Counted from the stretch's first letter, positions 22,424 through 30,554 are shown. The stretch is 64,000 nucleotides of DNA from Streptomyces luomodiensis (GCF_031679605.1 NZ_CP117522.1:8742001-8806000), one strand, 5' to 3'. Numbers and translations: made by a program. The notes: generated by a model not told the origin, from the letters alone.

Positions 22424-23626
22424 TCATGGCAGCTGGCTGGTGGCCGTGACATCCCGGGGCACGATCCGGAACCCCTGCCAGTGGGTGGGCATGGGGTCCT
22501 GGTCCTCGTCCCTGGGCACATGGTGGAAGTCGACGCTGACCCAGGCGACCGGGTCGGTGAGCCGCTCGCCGTCGGTGTACGTGTCGACCGAGGCCGCGCA
22601 GCCGGGTGCGGTGTTGCCGTAGGCCAGCCGCTCGCACTCCCGGTACTGCGTGAAGTACATGTCGTGGTGGGTGAACTCCTCGGTCTCGCTCGGCCCCCGG
22701 TACTGATCGCTCTCGTGGTTGTCGATCTCCCACGACTTGGCGTGGCCGTCGGTGTTCTCGGCGGCGGGGTTGACCACCCGCCAGAAGCGGGTGGGCGCGA
22801 GGTCCGCGGCGGTCTCCTTGGACAGCACGGTGCGTTCGGTGGTGCGCTTCTCCGTACCGCTGCCCGGGTAGTCGTACTGCTCCACGGTGTTCTCCGACGC
22901 CCCGTCGACGTCGAAGTCCAGCCGCCAGAAGATGTTGTGCGAGTGGTTCTCGCTGAACCGGGTGGAGCCCACCCCGGTCGGCCAGCCGCTGCCCGCGTCG
23001 GAGAACTGGAACGGTGAGAGGCTTCCGGTGGCGCCCGAGCGGGGCGTGATGGAGCCGTCGTCCGCGAAGCGCCACTCGGTGATGTAGTCGTACCAGCCGA
23101 TCTCGGAGACGGAGAAGACGACCAGGTCGGTGCCGTGCAGTACGCCCTTCTCCACCGCGCTCTTGTACGCGAACGGCCGGGGCTGCTCCTCGACGCACAG
23201 CACCGGGGTGTCCTGGACGTCGCGCAGCTGCCCGGTGGGGCAGTCCTTCTCACCGAGCCGGGTGAGCGTCCCCTGTTCCAGATCGCCGAAGCCGATCGCG
23301 GAGACGTCGTAGAAACGCGGCTGACCGCTGTCGTAGGGCACATGGACCTCGGCCAGTGAGGCGCTCTTCAGGACCCGGGTGGCGGTGCCGCGGTTGGGTG
23401 TGTAGACGACATCGCTCAGCACCGCACCGGTGTTGCGGTCGATGTCCCAGCACATCTGCCACCGGGCACCGTTCTTCAGCGTCGTGTCGATGCGCTCCGC
23501 GGCGGGGCAGGACGGGGCGTCCGCCGAGGCCCTCGCCGGGGCGGCGGACGCCGGGCCCGGCACCCACAGGGCCAGCAATCCCACCGCGGCGATCAGCACC
23601 CGGGCACGCCGGAACAGACTGGACAC
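22424..23626 (-). CDS. Secreted copper amine oxidase, catalytic domain only
   Basis: The product (about 400 residues) starts with a signal peptide (FRRARVLIAAVGLLALW, cleavage near PASA|AP). The rest matches the copper amine oxidase catalytic domain: a VPYDSGQPRFYD region, WYDYITEW containing the tyrosine expected to become the TPQ cofactor, ENHSHNIFWRLDFDVDG with two copper-ligand histidines (HxH), and VDFHHVPRDEDQDPMPTHWQGF near the end with the third histidine. Such enzymes oxidise primary amines to aldehydes with release of ammonia and H2O2. The N-terminal N2/N3 domains are missing, and the residue before the TPQ tyrosine is Trp instead of the usual Asn. The GTG start has a G-rich site nine bases upstream and lies 14 bp after the preceding gene, whose product may supply the missing domains. 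Position in the NRPS transcript suggests, but does not prove, a tailoring role. Confidence 0.82.
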   Translation of the reverse strand: MSSLFRRARVLIAAVGLLALWVPGPASAAPARASADAPSCPAAERIDTTLKNGARWQMCWDIDRNTGAVLSDVVYTPNRGTATRVLKSASLAEVHVPYDSGQPRFYDVSAIGFGDLEQGTLTRLGEKDCPTGQLRDVQDTPVLCVEEQPRPFAYKSAVEKGVLHGTDLVVFSVSEIGWYDYITEWRFADDGSITPRSGATGSLSPFQFSDAGSGWPTGVGSTRFSENHSHNIFWRLDFDVDGASENTVEQYDYPGSGTEKRTTERTVLSKETAADLAPTRFWRVVNPAAENTDGHAKSWEIDNHESDQYRGPSETEEFTHHDMYFTQYRECERLAYGNTAPGCAASVDTYTDGERLTDPVAWVSVDFHHVPRDEDQDPMPTHWQGFRIVPRDVTATSQLP

Positions 23627-23640
23627 GGACAAAGTCCCCC

Positions 23641-24462
23641 TCACAGGCCGATGACGGCGGCGCGCCCGGCCGACAGATCGATGACGATCCGGCTGGTGTC
23701 GATCCACTTGCCGTCCGGAACGCGTACGAAGAGCTGCACACAGCGGTGCTCACCGCACTGGGACACCTTCCGGGCGCCGTCCACCCCCTTGGCGCGGGAG
23801 CCGATGAACGCCATGCTCTGGAGGCGCAGTTGGGACGGCGAGGTCAGCCGCTTCCCGGTCGCCGAGGCGTAGGCGTCGCGCATTCCGGGGCCGAGCCGCC
23901 GGTCGGCGAGGACGATCCGCACCGCCGCACGGGCCTCGGCCAGGGTGGGAGGCGGCTGGACGCCGTGCTGACGGGTGGAGTGCACGACCTTCTTGGAGCG
24001 CAGATCGACCAGCCGGGTGATCAGGGTGTCCGAGGCGTAGTCGTAGAGCTGGACCTCGGCCCGGCTGTCCGGGGCCGGGGAGGCCGACTTGTCCCGGGGC
24101 GGGCGGCGGGTGTCCAGCGGCTCGGCGCCCGCGCCGCCCGCGGCGTTCCGCTCCCCGTCGCCGGTGTTCCCCTTCTCGGCGCCCTGATCGCCCGCCGTGG
24201 GCGTGGTGTCCGGCCGGGTGGCGGCGGCGCGGGCGATCCGGGCCGCCTCGCGCGCCTCCTTCGGCGTCAGCCGGCCCGAGTGCGCGGCGACGACGGCCGC
24301 CGGCTCCGGGGCGTCGGGCGCGGGCGATCCGCCCGCTTCGAGGGCGGCGATCCCACCGCCCGCCAGCACCGCCGACAGACCCAGTGCCGCGGATATGCGC
24401 CATCGCCGGTGACGGCGCCTGCGCGTATCGGCCGCACCTTTGTCAGTGGCGTTGTCTCTCAT
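23641..24462 (-). CDS. Membrane-anchored protein, possible N-domain partner of the amine oxidase
   Basis: From the ATG at 24462 the protein has 273 residues: a very basic N-terminus (RRRRHRRWR), one hydrophobic segment (ISAALGLSAVLAGGGIAAL) with no clear signal-peptidase site, a Pro/Ala/Asp-rich linker of about 90 residues, and a folded C-terminal part of about 130 residues. That part begins EVQLYDYASDTLITRLVDL, includes QPPPTLAEARAAVRIVLAD, and ends CVQLFVRVPDGKWIDTSRIVIDL. This resembles the small N2/N3 domains that precede the catalytic domain in ordinary copper amine oxidases, and the gene lies 14 bp upstream of an oxidase lacking them. A copper-delivery helper comparable to MelC1 of tyrosinase is the other possibility. 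The homology is from visual impression only. An in-frame ATG at 24582 exists but has no ribosome site. Confidence 0.62.
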   Translation of the reverse strand: MRDNATDKGAADTRRRRHRRWRISAALGLSAVLAGGGIAALEAGGSPAPDAPEPAAVVAAHSGRLTPKEAREAARIARAAATRPDTTPTAGDQGAEKGNTGDGERNAAGGAGAEPLDTRRPPRDKSASPAPDSRAEVQLYDYASDTLITRLVDLRSKKVVHSTRQHGVQPPPTLAEARAAVRIVLADRRLGPGMRDAYASATGKRLTSPSQLRLQSMAFIGSRAKGVDGARKVSQCGEHRCVQLFVRVPDGKWIDTSRIVIDLSAGRAAVIGL

Positions 24463-24830
24463 CACCCAGCCGTTTCCGTTGTCGGTCAAGTGAGCCCGGT
24501 GGAGCTCGGGGTGACAGCACTCGGCCGGTTCCCGGATTGCTTCTGGTGCGTTTCCCGTCCCCGTCGGCGTCATCGACGTCATCGGTGCCGTCGGCGACGT
24601 CGGCGGCGTCGGCGTTTTCGACGGGAATCAAGCCGCTGACGACGGCTCGCGCGGACCCCCCGGACTCTTCGCTGTCCACTGATGGCTCACGCTTTCACCA
24701 CTGCGGTCGGCATAACAGTCGCATTTGTCATCAAGCGGCTGTGAGAAACGCATGTGCCGGTGGGCGGGCGTGCGGCCGCAAAGCGATGGCACGGAAGGCC
24801 CGTTGGACGCCGCTCTGTCATCATGCTCAC
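24463..24830. other. Divergent intergenic region upstream of the NRPS operon
   Basis: This 368-bp stretch separates the minus-strand NRPS operon from the plus-strand zinc-ribbon gene and must hold both promoters. No convincing -35/-10 pair was found. The part at 24567-24620 is a run of GTCGGCGAC-like triplets that would encode an Asp/Ala-rich stretch on the minus strand (small open frame 24443-24679); coding there is doubtful. The part at 24700-24760 is lower in GC than its surroundings, as expected of a promoter region. Confidence 0.4.
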
Positions 24831-25244
24831 ATGAGTCATTCGATCACCATTAGATGTGACATCTGTGGTGCCACTCATTCCTCTTCCGCGGCCGACAGCG
24901 TGGGTGCGCTCCGCGCCTCCATCGTTCGAATGAGCTGGTCCAGGACGCGATGGGATGGCCGGGTGATCGATATGTGCGGTGGGTGCGGGGCCCGGGAAAT
25001 GGCTCCGGCCGCATCCGGACGCCGCTGCGGTTCCTGTGAGGGCGGTGAACTCTTCGACGTCCTGGGACACGACAGAATCGGCCATCGTTTGGCCAATGCA
25101 TTACTCAGAGCAGGTATCGATAATATCGAACTCCTGTCCAGTTTCTCCGCGCGCCAGCTTCGCGATCTGGATGGCATCGGCGCCGTGAGCGCGCATCACA
25201 CGCTCAATCGTCTGCACTCCGCACCGAACGAAAGGCGATCGTGA
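24831..25244 (+). CDS. Small protein with zinc-ribbon cysteines and alphaCTD-like helix-hairpin-helix
   Basis: This 137-residue protein is not a member of a family I can name. Its first half has three CxxC pairs (CDIC at 9-12, CGGC near 49-52, CGSC near 66-69), suggesting one or two zinc sites. The second half, GHDRIGHRLANALLRAGIDNIELLSSFSARQLRDLDGIG split over about 45 residues, follows the pattern of the helix-hairpin-helix of the RNA polymerase alpha C-terminal domain (L..aGI..i..L...s...L..i.giG). A nucleic-acid or polymerase-binding role is inferred. The stop overlaps the GTG of the next gene, so the two are translationally coupled. The ATG chosen has no strong ribosome site; an in-frame ATG at 24786 is an alternative. 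GC content is visibly lower than in flanking genes. Confidence 0.72.
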   Translation: MSHSITIRCDICGATHSSSAADSVGALRASIVRMSWSRTRWDGRVIDMCGGCGAREMAPAASGRRCGSCEGGELFDVLGHDRIGHRLANALLRAGIDNIELLSSFSARQLRDLDGIGAVSAHHTLNRLHSAPNERRS

Positions 25245-25555
25245 ACGAAAATCCCGCCGGGACATCCGCACGGCCCGCTCTGTACGGCGGTCGGCGGCAC
25301 CGGGCGCTGTGGGTGACCGGAGTGGTTTTTTCCGCCGGTCTGCTGGCGCCGCTGTTATTCCTCTTCGCCGCCCGTAAGGAGATCGTGCCGCGTACCGTAC
25401 CGGCGGTGTACGCGGCGGTCATCTATCCGCTCGCGCTCGGCCGGCAGTGGCTGCCGGACCCGGGCGACTGGATCTCCTGGACGCTCGCGGCCGTGGTGCT
25501 CACCGCCGCCGTCCATGCCGCGCTCCTGGATGCCGGCCGCGCACCCGGTGGCTGA
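25241..25555 (+). CDS. Small integral membrane protein, three predicted TM segments
   Basis: The 104-residue product is of unknown function. Hydrophobic stretches are ALWVTGVVFSAGLLAPLLFLF, a segment around VPAVYAAVIYPLAL and a final one at WISWTLAAVVLTAAVHAALL, so it should span the membrane two or three times. The GTG start overlaps the stop of the preceding zinc-ribbon gene by four bases (GTGA), with AAAGG just upstream. This coupling suggests equimolar expression and a shared process. Confidence 0.7.
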   Translation: MNENPAGTSARPALYGGRRHRALWVTGVVFSAGLLAPLLFLFAARKEIVPRTVPAVYAAVIYPLALGRQWLPDPGDWISWTLAAVVLTAAVHAALLDAGRAPGG

Positions 25556-25571
25556 CCGCCGGGCGCGGATA

Positions 25572-26309
25572 TCAGCTCTGCGCGGTGGGGCGGACCACGA
25601 TCTCCCCCACGTCGACACCGGCCGGCTGCTCGATGGCGAACGCGATGGCGCGGGCGATGGCGTCCGGGGGCATCGCGATCTTGTCCATGCCCTCCTGTAT
25701 CCCGCTCCGCGTGGCCGGGTCGGTGATGGAATCCGCGAGTTCCGTCCGGGTGAACCCGGGCGAGACGGTGGTCACCCGCAGCGTCTCGCCGGCCTCCTGG
25801 CGCAGCCCTTCGGAGATGGCGCGCACGGCGTTCTTGGTGCCGGCGTAGACCGACATCGTCGGGACGATGGTCAGCCCGGCGGTGGAGAGGGTGTGCACGA
25901 AATGTCCGAAGCCCTGCGCCCGGAAGACGGGCAGCGCTTCGGCGATGCCGTACAGCACCCCCTTGATGTTGACGTCGACCATCTCCTCCCAGTCCGCGAC
26001 GCGCAGATCGTCGAGGGCGGAGATCGGGCTGATACCGGCGTTGCCGACCAGGACATCGAGCTGTCCGTACCGTCTCCGTGCCGTCGCGACCAGCCGCGAC
26101 AGATCCTCGCGCCGCTTGACATCCGTGACGACCGGGACCGCCTCGCCGCCCGCCGCGGCGATCCGGCCCGCCAGCGCCTCGATGCGGTGCGACCGCCGCG
26201 CGCCGAGGACGACCTTCGCGCCGCGCTCGGCGAGCAGCAGCGCGGTCGCCTCGCCGATGCCGCTGCTCGCGCCCGTAATGGCGACGACCTTGCCTTCGAT
26301 ACCCGACAT
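25572..26309 (-). CDS. Short-chain dehydrogenase/reductase
   Basis: This 245-residue classical SDR should be an NAD(P)-dependent cytosolic oxidoreductase of unknown substrate. It carries TGASSGIG (cofactor loop), NAGIS, a catalytic Ser in HTLSTAGL and YAGTK (YxxxK). The Arg pair following the second strand (GARRSHRIEAL) points to NADPH. Of two adjacent ATG codons, the one at 26309 is seven bases after GGAAGG and is preferred; 26312 is the other. The gene is divergent from a TetR regulator with two palindromes between them and is probably repressed by it. The arrangement is common for regulators that sense a small organic compound. Confidence 0.88.
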   Translation of the reverse strand: MSGIEGKVVAITGASSGIGEATALLLAERGAKVVLGARRSHRIEALAGRIAAAGGEAVPVVTDVKRREDLSRLVATARRRYGQLDVLVGNAGISPISALDDLRVADWEEMVDVNIKGVLYGIAEALPVFRAQGFGHFVHTLSTAGLTIVPTMSVYAGTKNAVRAISEGLRQEAGETLRVTTVSPGFTRTELADSITDPATRSGIQEGMDKIAMPPDAIARAIAFAIEQPAGVDVGEIVVRPTAQS

Positions 26310-26361
26310 CATGGGTCCTTCCAAGAAGAAAAAGGGGGAGGTGGCGATGGACTACAGTGCT

Positions 26362-26381
26362 AAGTGGAGGCGCCGCCACTT
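26362..26381. promoter_or_regulatory. Imperfect palindrome, probable TetR operator 1
   Basis: AAGTGG and CCACTT arms flank an 8-bp GC core that is itself nearly symmetric. It lies between the divergent SDR and TetR genes and shares its AAGTGG half-site with the palindrome at 26391-26414. Confidence 0.6.
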
Positions 26382-26390
26382 CGCCGCAGC

Positions 26391-26414
26391 CTAAGTGGAA
26401 GTCCCTCCGCTTAG
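26391..26414. promoter_or_regulatory. Palindrome, probable TetR operator 2
   Basis: CTAAGTGGA and TCCGCTTAG form 9-bp arms with one mismatch around a 6-bp spacer. The site lies 28 bp before the TetR start and repeats the half-site of operator 1, so the regulator probably controls itself and the divergent SDR. Confidence 0.62.
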
Positions 26415-26441
26415 CAACACGAATCGAGGAGAGAGCCGCCG

Positions 26442-27020
26442 ATGGCCAGAGATCCAGGGCGCCCCCTGCGGGCCGACGCACAGCGCAACCGGGAGAAGAT
26501 CCTCTCCACGGCGGTGCGGGTGTTCGCCGAGGAAGGGCTGGACGCCCGCCTCGAGCGCATCGCCAAGGAGGCGGGCGTGGGCACCGGCACCCTCTACCGG
26601 AACTTCCCGACCCGGGAGCTGCTGATCGAGGCCGCCTACCGCAACGAACTCGCCCGGCTCTGTGCCGCCGCCCCCGAACTGCTGGCGACCCTGCCCCCGC
26701 GCGAGGCCCTGCGCGCCTGGCTGGGCCGCTTCATGGACTACGCCAACGCCAAGCTGGGCATGGCGGACGCGCTGCGGGGCGTCGTCGCGTCGGGCGTCAA
26801 CCCCTACGCCCAGAGCCACGAGATGATCCAGGACGCTCTGACGCGGCTGATGGACGCCGCCGTCACGGCCGGTGCGATCCGGTCGGACATTGGCGCCACC
26901 GACATGTTCGCCGCGCTCACCGGTATCGCCCTCGCCTCGGGCAAGCCCGAACAGCGGGAGCAGGCCGACCGTCTGCTCGACCTCACCCTGGACGGGCTCA
27001 GCGCCGCACCCCGGCCGTAG
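26442..27020 (+). CDS. TetR-family transcriptional regulator
   Basis: This 192-residue regulator has an N-terminal helix-turn-helix (about 12-58): AVRVFAEEGLDARLERIAKEAGVGTGTLYRNFPTRELLIEAAY, in which VGTGTLYRNF is the recognition helix region. The C-terminal ligand domain is all-helical and ends in a linker. It is divergent from an SDR gene; two related palindromes lie in the 129-bp gap, pointing to autoregulation and control of the SDR. The ligand is unknown. Confidence 0.9.
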   Translation: MARDPGRPLRADAQRNREKILSTAVRVFAEEGLDARLERIAKEAGVGTGTLYRNFPTRELLIEAAYRNELARLCAAAPELLATLPPREALRAWLGRFMDYANAKLGMADALRGVVASGVNPYAQSHEMIQDALTRLMDAAVTAGAIRSDIGATDMFAALTGIALASGKPEQREQADRLLDLTLDGLSAAPRP

Positions 27021-27039
27021 CGGCTACGGACCGCGGTGG

Positions 27040-28284
27040 TCAGGGGCGGCTGGTGAGTTCGACCGTACAGCCGCGCAGCTCATAGCCGCCGATCGGGTCC
27101 TTGAAGCCGACCCTGGGCGGGGTCGTCATACGGATGCCGGGCAGGGCGAACAGACGGCTGAGGAAGACGTCCGTCTCCAGGAGCGCGACCGGGGCTCCGG
27201 GGCAGGTGTGCGCACCGTCCCCGAAGGACAGCCCCGGCGCCCCGGCGCCCGCGGCCATCGGGCGGCCCGGACGGAGCCGCTCCGGCCGCTCGCCCACCGT
27301 ACGGCCGTCGAGATTGGCGCGGTGGAGGACGACGTCGACCAGCTCCCCGGCCGGAATCGTCACCTCCGCCCCCGGGTCCCCGCCGCCGCCCGGCAGCCGG
27401 AGCGGGGCGGTGGTCCGGCGGCGGAGCCGGCCGATGACCGGTTCGAGCCGCAGGATCTCCTGGAGGATCGCGATCCTGCCGGGCTCGTCGGCCGCCCGGT
27501 ACCGCGCCAGCAGCGCGGCGTCGTCGAACAGATGCCACGCCGCCACATTGACGAACTCCCGGGTGGTGACCATCCCCGCGGCGGCGAAGGTGAGGCATTC
27601 CCCCAGGATCTCGCCGGCCGAGCACCCCTCGTCCAGCAGATGGGAGATCAGGTCGTCGCGCCGCCGCCGTCGCCGGGCCCGTACGGCCGGGCGGACATCA
27701 CCCCAGTAGACCCGCAGCCAGTTCGCGTGTCCCCGCAGCAGCCATCGGATTCCGCGCAGGCTGGTCAGCCCCGGGGTGCCGAATTCCGCGGGGAAGAACC
27801 GCTCCAGCCGCTCCTGGATCCCCGGCCGGCTCTCCGTCAGGCCGATCACCGCACCGGCCACCTCGATCGCCAGATGGAAACCCACCTCGGCGAGATGGCC
27901 CCGGCCGGTCTCCCGGATGGTGTCGATCTGCGCCTCCGCCACCCGGACCATGATCTCGCGATAGTGCTCGTGCACCCGGCGCGGGGTGAAGAACCGGGCC
28001 GTCTGCCGCCGGTCCGCACGGTGTTCGGGCCCGTCCCGGTAGAGCACCGGCCGCCGGAACCGCGACGGCAGCTTCTCCACGGTCTCGATGCCGAGCCCGG
28101 CCTGCACGGTGCCGGTGCTGCGCAGCACGGTGCGGGCCTCGGCGTAGCCGGACACCTGCCAGACCCCGTCCGGCCCGCGCCGCACCGGGCAGCCGCCCTG
28201 GTCCGGCCCCCGGTCGACCTTGCGCCCCCCGTACTCCCGCGCCCCGCTCTCCCCAGAGCCGTCGTCGTGCGACGGGCTGTCCAT
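27040..28284 (-). CDS. Cytochrome P450
   Basis: This 414-residue bacterial class I P450 keeps the heme loop SFGDGAHTCPGA with the Cys ligand and the ExxR of EILR. The I-helix reads FAAAGMVTTREF, in which the usual acidic residue before TT is replaced by Val, so proton delivery may be unusual. The first 45 residues are Gly/Asp/Arg-rich and polar. It needs ferredoxin and reductase partners not present nearby. The ATG follows a GGAGGGGG site. It diverges from an XRE regulator across 98 bp and converges on the TetR gene with a 19-bp gap. Substrate unknown; position near an NRPS cluster is not evidence of a shared pathway. Confidence 0.9.
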   Translation of the reverse strand: MDSPSHDDGSGESGAREYGGRKVDRGPDQGGCPVRRGPDGVWQVSGYAEARTVLRSTGTVQAGLGIETVEKLPSRFRRPVLYRDGPEHRADRRQTARFFTPRRVHEHYREIMVRVAEAQIDTIRETGRGHLAEVGFHLAIEVAGAVIGLTESRPGIQERLERFFPAEFGTPGLTSLRGIRWLLRGHANWLRVYWGDVRPAVRARRRRRRDDLISHLLDEGCSAGEILGECLTFAAAGMVTTREFVNVAAWHLFDDAALLARYRAADEPGRIAILQEILRLEPVIGRLRRRTTAPLRLPGGGGDPGAEVTIPAGELVDVVLHRANLDGRTVGERPERLRPGRPMAAGAGAPGLSFGDGAHTCPGAPVALLETDVFLSRLFALPGIRMTTPPRVGFKDPIGGYELRGCTVELTSRP

Positions 28285-28382
28285 CCCGGCCCCCTCCGTC
28301 GATGGTCCCGGCCTCAGACTAGGAGTAGCGCGGCCACCTTGCGGGGTCCATACACCGCGTTCCCCGTCCTACGCTCGCCTTC

Positions 28383-29258
28383 ATGGACAGCGAGAATTCT
28401 CTGGGGCGTTTTCTGCGGGCCCGCCGTGAGCGGGTGCGACCCGAGGACGTGGGCATCCTGCCCGGCTCCCGACGCCGGGTGGCGGGGCTGCGCCGGGAAG
28501 AGGTCGCCCTGCTGTCGGGGGTCAGCACCGACTACTACGTACGCCTGGAGCAGGGCCGGGAGCGGCACCCCTCCGCACAGGTGGTCGAGGCCCTGGCCCG
28601 CGCGCTGGTGCTGGAGGAGGACGCGGCGGCCCATCTGCACCGGCTGGCCCGCCCGGCCCCCGTCCGGCGCCGCCCGGCCGCGCGGCGGGAGCGGGTGAGC
28701 CCGGCCCTGCTGCGGATGATGGAGGGCTGGCCGCGGACACCGGCCGTGGTCCTGGGGCGCTGTCTGACCGTACTGGCCCACAACGCCCTGGGCGGGGCCC
28801 TGTTCGACGGGCACACCCACAGCCGGGACCTGATGCGGCTGGTCTTCCTCGACCCGGACGCGCGCGAGTTCTACCCCGACTGGGACCGGGTGGCGGTCAA
28901 CACCGTCGCCGGGCTGCGCGCGGCGGCCGGGATCGACGAGGAGGATCCCGAACTGATCGCCGTCGTCGGTGAGCTGTCGCTCAAGAGCGAGACGTTCCGG
29001 CGGCTGTGGGCCCGCCACGACATCCGTCAGAAGACCCATGAGACCAAGCGCTTCCGCCACCGCCTGGTCGGTGAGCTGACGCTGGAGTACGAGGCGCTGA
29101 CCGTGAACAGCGCCCCCGGCCAGCAGCTCATCGTCTACCAGGCCGAACCGGGCAGCCCCTCCGAACAGGCGCTGGCCCTGCTGGGCAGCCTCACCGCCGA
29201 CGCGGTGGAGGCGCCCCACCGTGTCGATCGCACCACGACGAAGGATCGTTCCATATGA
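28383..29258 (+). CDS. XRE-family regulator with MmyB-like ligand domain
   Basis: This 291-residue protein has an N-terminal XRE helix-turn-helix (about 12-75) including RRVAGLRREEVALLSGVSTDYYVRLEQGR (shown in part: GLRREEVALLSGVS). The remainder matches the MmyB-like domain common in actinomycetes: PAVVLGRCLTVLAHNALGGAL, RLVFLDPDAREFYPDW and a final VYQAEPGSPSEQAL. This fold often binds a fatty-acid-like ligand. The stop overlaps the ATG of a downstream SDR by four bases (ATGA), so the SDR is its probable target or partner. It is divergent from a P450, which may also be controlled by it. Confidence 0.92.
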   Translation: MDSENSLGRFLRARRERVRPEDVGILPGSRRRVAGLRREEVALLSGVSTDYYVRLEQGRERHPSAQVVEALARALVLEEDAAAHLHRLARPAPVRRRPAARRERVSPALLRMMEGWPRTPAVVLGRCLTVLAHNALGGALFDGHTHSRDLMRLVFLDPDAREFYPDWDRVAVNTVAGLRAAAGIDEEDPELIAVVGELSLKSETFRRLWARHDIRQKTHETKRFRHRLVGELTLEYEALTVNSAPGQQLIVYQAEPGSPSEQALALLGSLTADAVEAPHRVDRTTTKDRSI

Positions 29259-30103
29259 CCGTCAATGACTCGCCCGTCTGGTTCATCACCGGTTGTTCGA
29301 CCGGTCTGGGCCGGGCACTCGCCACCGCCGTCCTCGACCACGGCCACCGCGCGGTGGTCACCGCCCGCGACCCCCGGCAGGTGGCCGACATCGTCGCCGG
29401 GCACGAGGACCGCGCGCTGGCCCTGGCACTCGACGTCACCGACAAGGCGCGGGTGGCGGAGGCCGTCAAGGAGGCGGAAACCGCCTTCGGCCGCATCGAC
29501 GTCCTGGTCAACAACGCCGGCTACGGCTACCTCGCCGCCCTCGAGGAGGGCGAGGACGAGGAGGTCCGGGCCCTGTTCGACACCAATGTCTTCGGCTTGG
29601 TGGACGTCACCCGCGCGGTGCTGCCGGGCATGCGGGCCCGCCGCGCCGGCCACATCGTGAACATCTCCTCCCTCGGCGGCCTGGTCGCCTTCGGTGCCAC
29701 CGGCTACTACCACGCCACCAAGTTCGCCGTGGAGGGCCTCTCCGAATCGCTCGCCGCCGAGGTGGCCCCCCTGGGCATCAAGGTGACGATCGTCGAGCCG
29801 GCCGCCTTCCGCACCAACTGGTCCGGCCCCTCCATGCGGCAGTCCGCCCTCACCATCGACGACTACGCCGGGACCGCGGGCGCCCGGCGCACCAGCACCC
29901 TGGCCACGTACGGCCGGCAGCCCGGGGACCCGGTCCGGGCGAGCGAGGCCATCATCGGCGTGGTCGAGGCGGCAGAACCCCCGCTGCGGCTGCTGCTGGG
30001 CAAGGCCGCCTACGACATCGCCCAGGCCAGGCTGGACTCCCTCAGGACCGCCTTCGACACCTGGCGGGAGGTCACCCTCGGCGCCGACTACCCGGCCGCC
30101 TAG
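29255..30103 (+). CDS. Short-chain dehydrogenase/reductase coupled to the XRE regulator
   Basis: This 282-residue SDR shows TGCSTGLG (cofactor loop), VNNAGYG, NISSLGG with the catalytic Ser, and YHATK (YxxxK). The family is the one usually annotated as oxidoreductase/retinol-dehydrogenase-like, and the substrate cannot be told from the sequence. The start overlaps the regulator's stop (ATGA). The pattern MmyB-type regulator followed by SDR is common in actinomycetes, where the regulator often activates its neighbour. Confidence 0.9.
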   Translation: MTVNDSPVWFITGCSTGLGRALATAVLDHGHRAVVTARDPRQVADIVAGHEDRALALALDVTDKARVAEAVKEAETAFGRIDVLVNNAGYGYLAALEEGEDEEVRALFDTNVFGLVDVTRAVLPGMRARRAGHIVNISSLGGLVAFGATGYYHATKFAVEGLSESLAAEVAPLGIKVTIVEPAAFRTNWSGPSMRQSALTIDDYAGTAGARRTSTLATYGRQPGDPVRASEAIIGVVEAAEPPLRLLLGKAAYDIAQARLDSLRTAFDTWREVTLGADYPAA

Positions 30104-30133
30104 GTGTGCTGTCCGGAGAGGTTGGTGACGCGG

Positions 30134-30469
30134 TCAGCGGGCCCGCGCCCGGCGGCCGAGCCGGCGCGGCAGCCCCCGCCGCGCCCGGGAGGTCCGCGTC
30201 CCGGAGGGCCGACGGCCCGCCGGGGCGTGGCTCGGCGTCCACTGGCCGTCGGGGGAGAGGATCGGCGCCTTGCGCTCCGCCTGCGCCCGGATCTCGTGGT
30301 GGGAGTCGTGGGCGGTCACCCGGAACGCCTCGTCATGGGAGGCCAGGGCCGCCCGCAGGGCCGCGCCGGTCGCACCACGGCGACGGGCCAGGGACGCCAC
30401 CCAGCCGAGGAAGCCCATGATCGCGGCGAGCACACCGGCGACGATCAGGTACGGCAGTAAGTCACCCAT
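30134..30469 (-). CDS. Small single-pass membrane protein of unknown function
   Basis: The 111-residue product begins with one membrane helix (LLPYLIVAGVLAAIMGFLGWV) followed by a cytosolic tail with a short acidic/His patch (SHDEAFRVTAHDSHHEI) and a very Arg-rich C-terminus. No family is recognised. It is convergent with the SDR on its left and lies 85 bp downstream of uppP on the same strand. Confidence 0.6.
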   Translation of the reverse strand: MGDLLPYLIVAGVLAAIMGFLGWVASLARRRGATGAALRAALASHDEAFRVTAHDSHHEIRAQAERKAPILSPDGQWTPSHAPAGRRPSGTRTSRARRGLPRRLGRRARAR

Positions 30470-30554
30470 GGGACGAGCCTACGCACCGCCGCACATCGTC
30501 GCGGACGGCCGGCTCGAGCCGGCCCAGGCGCACCGGGCCGGCTCGGGGGCGGCG

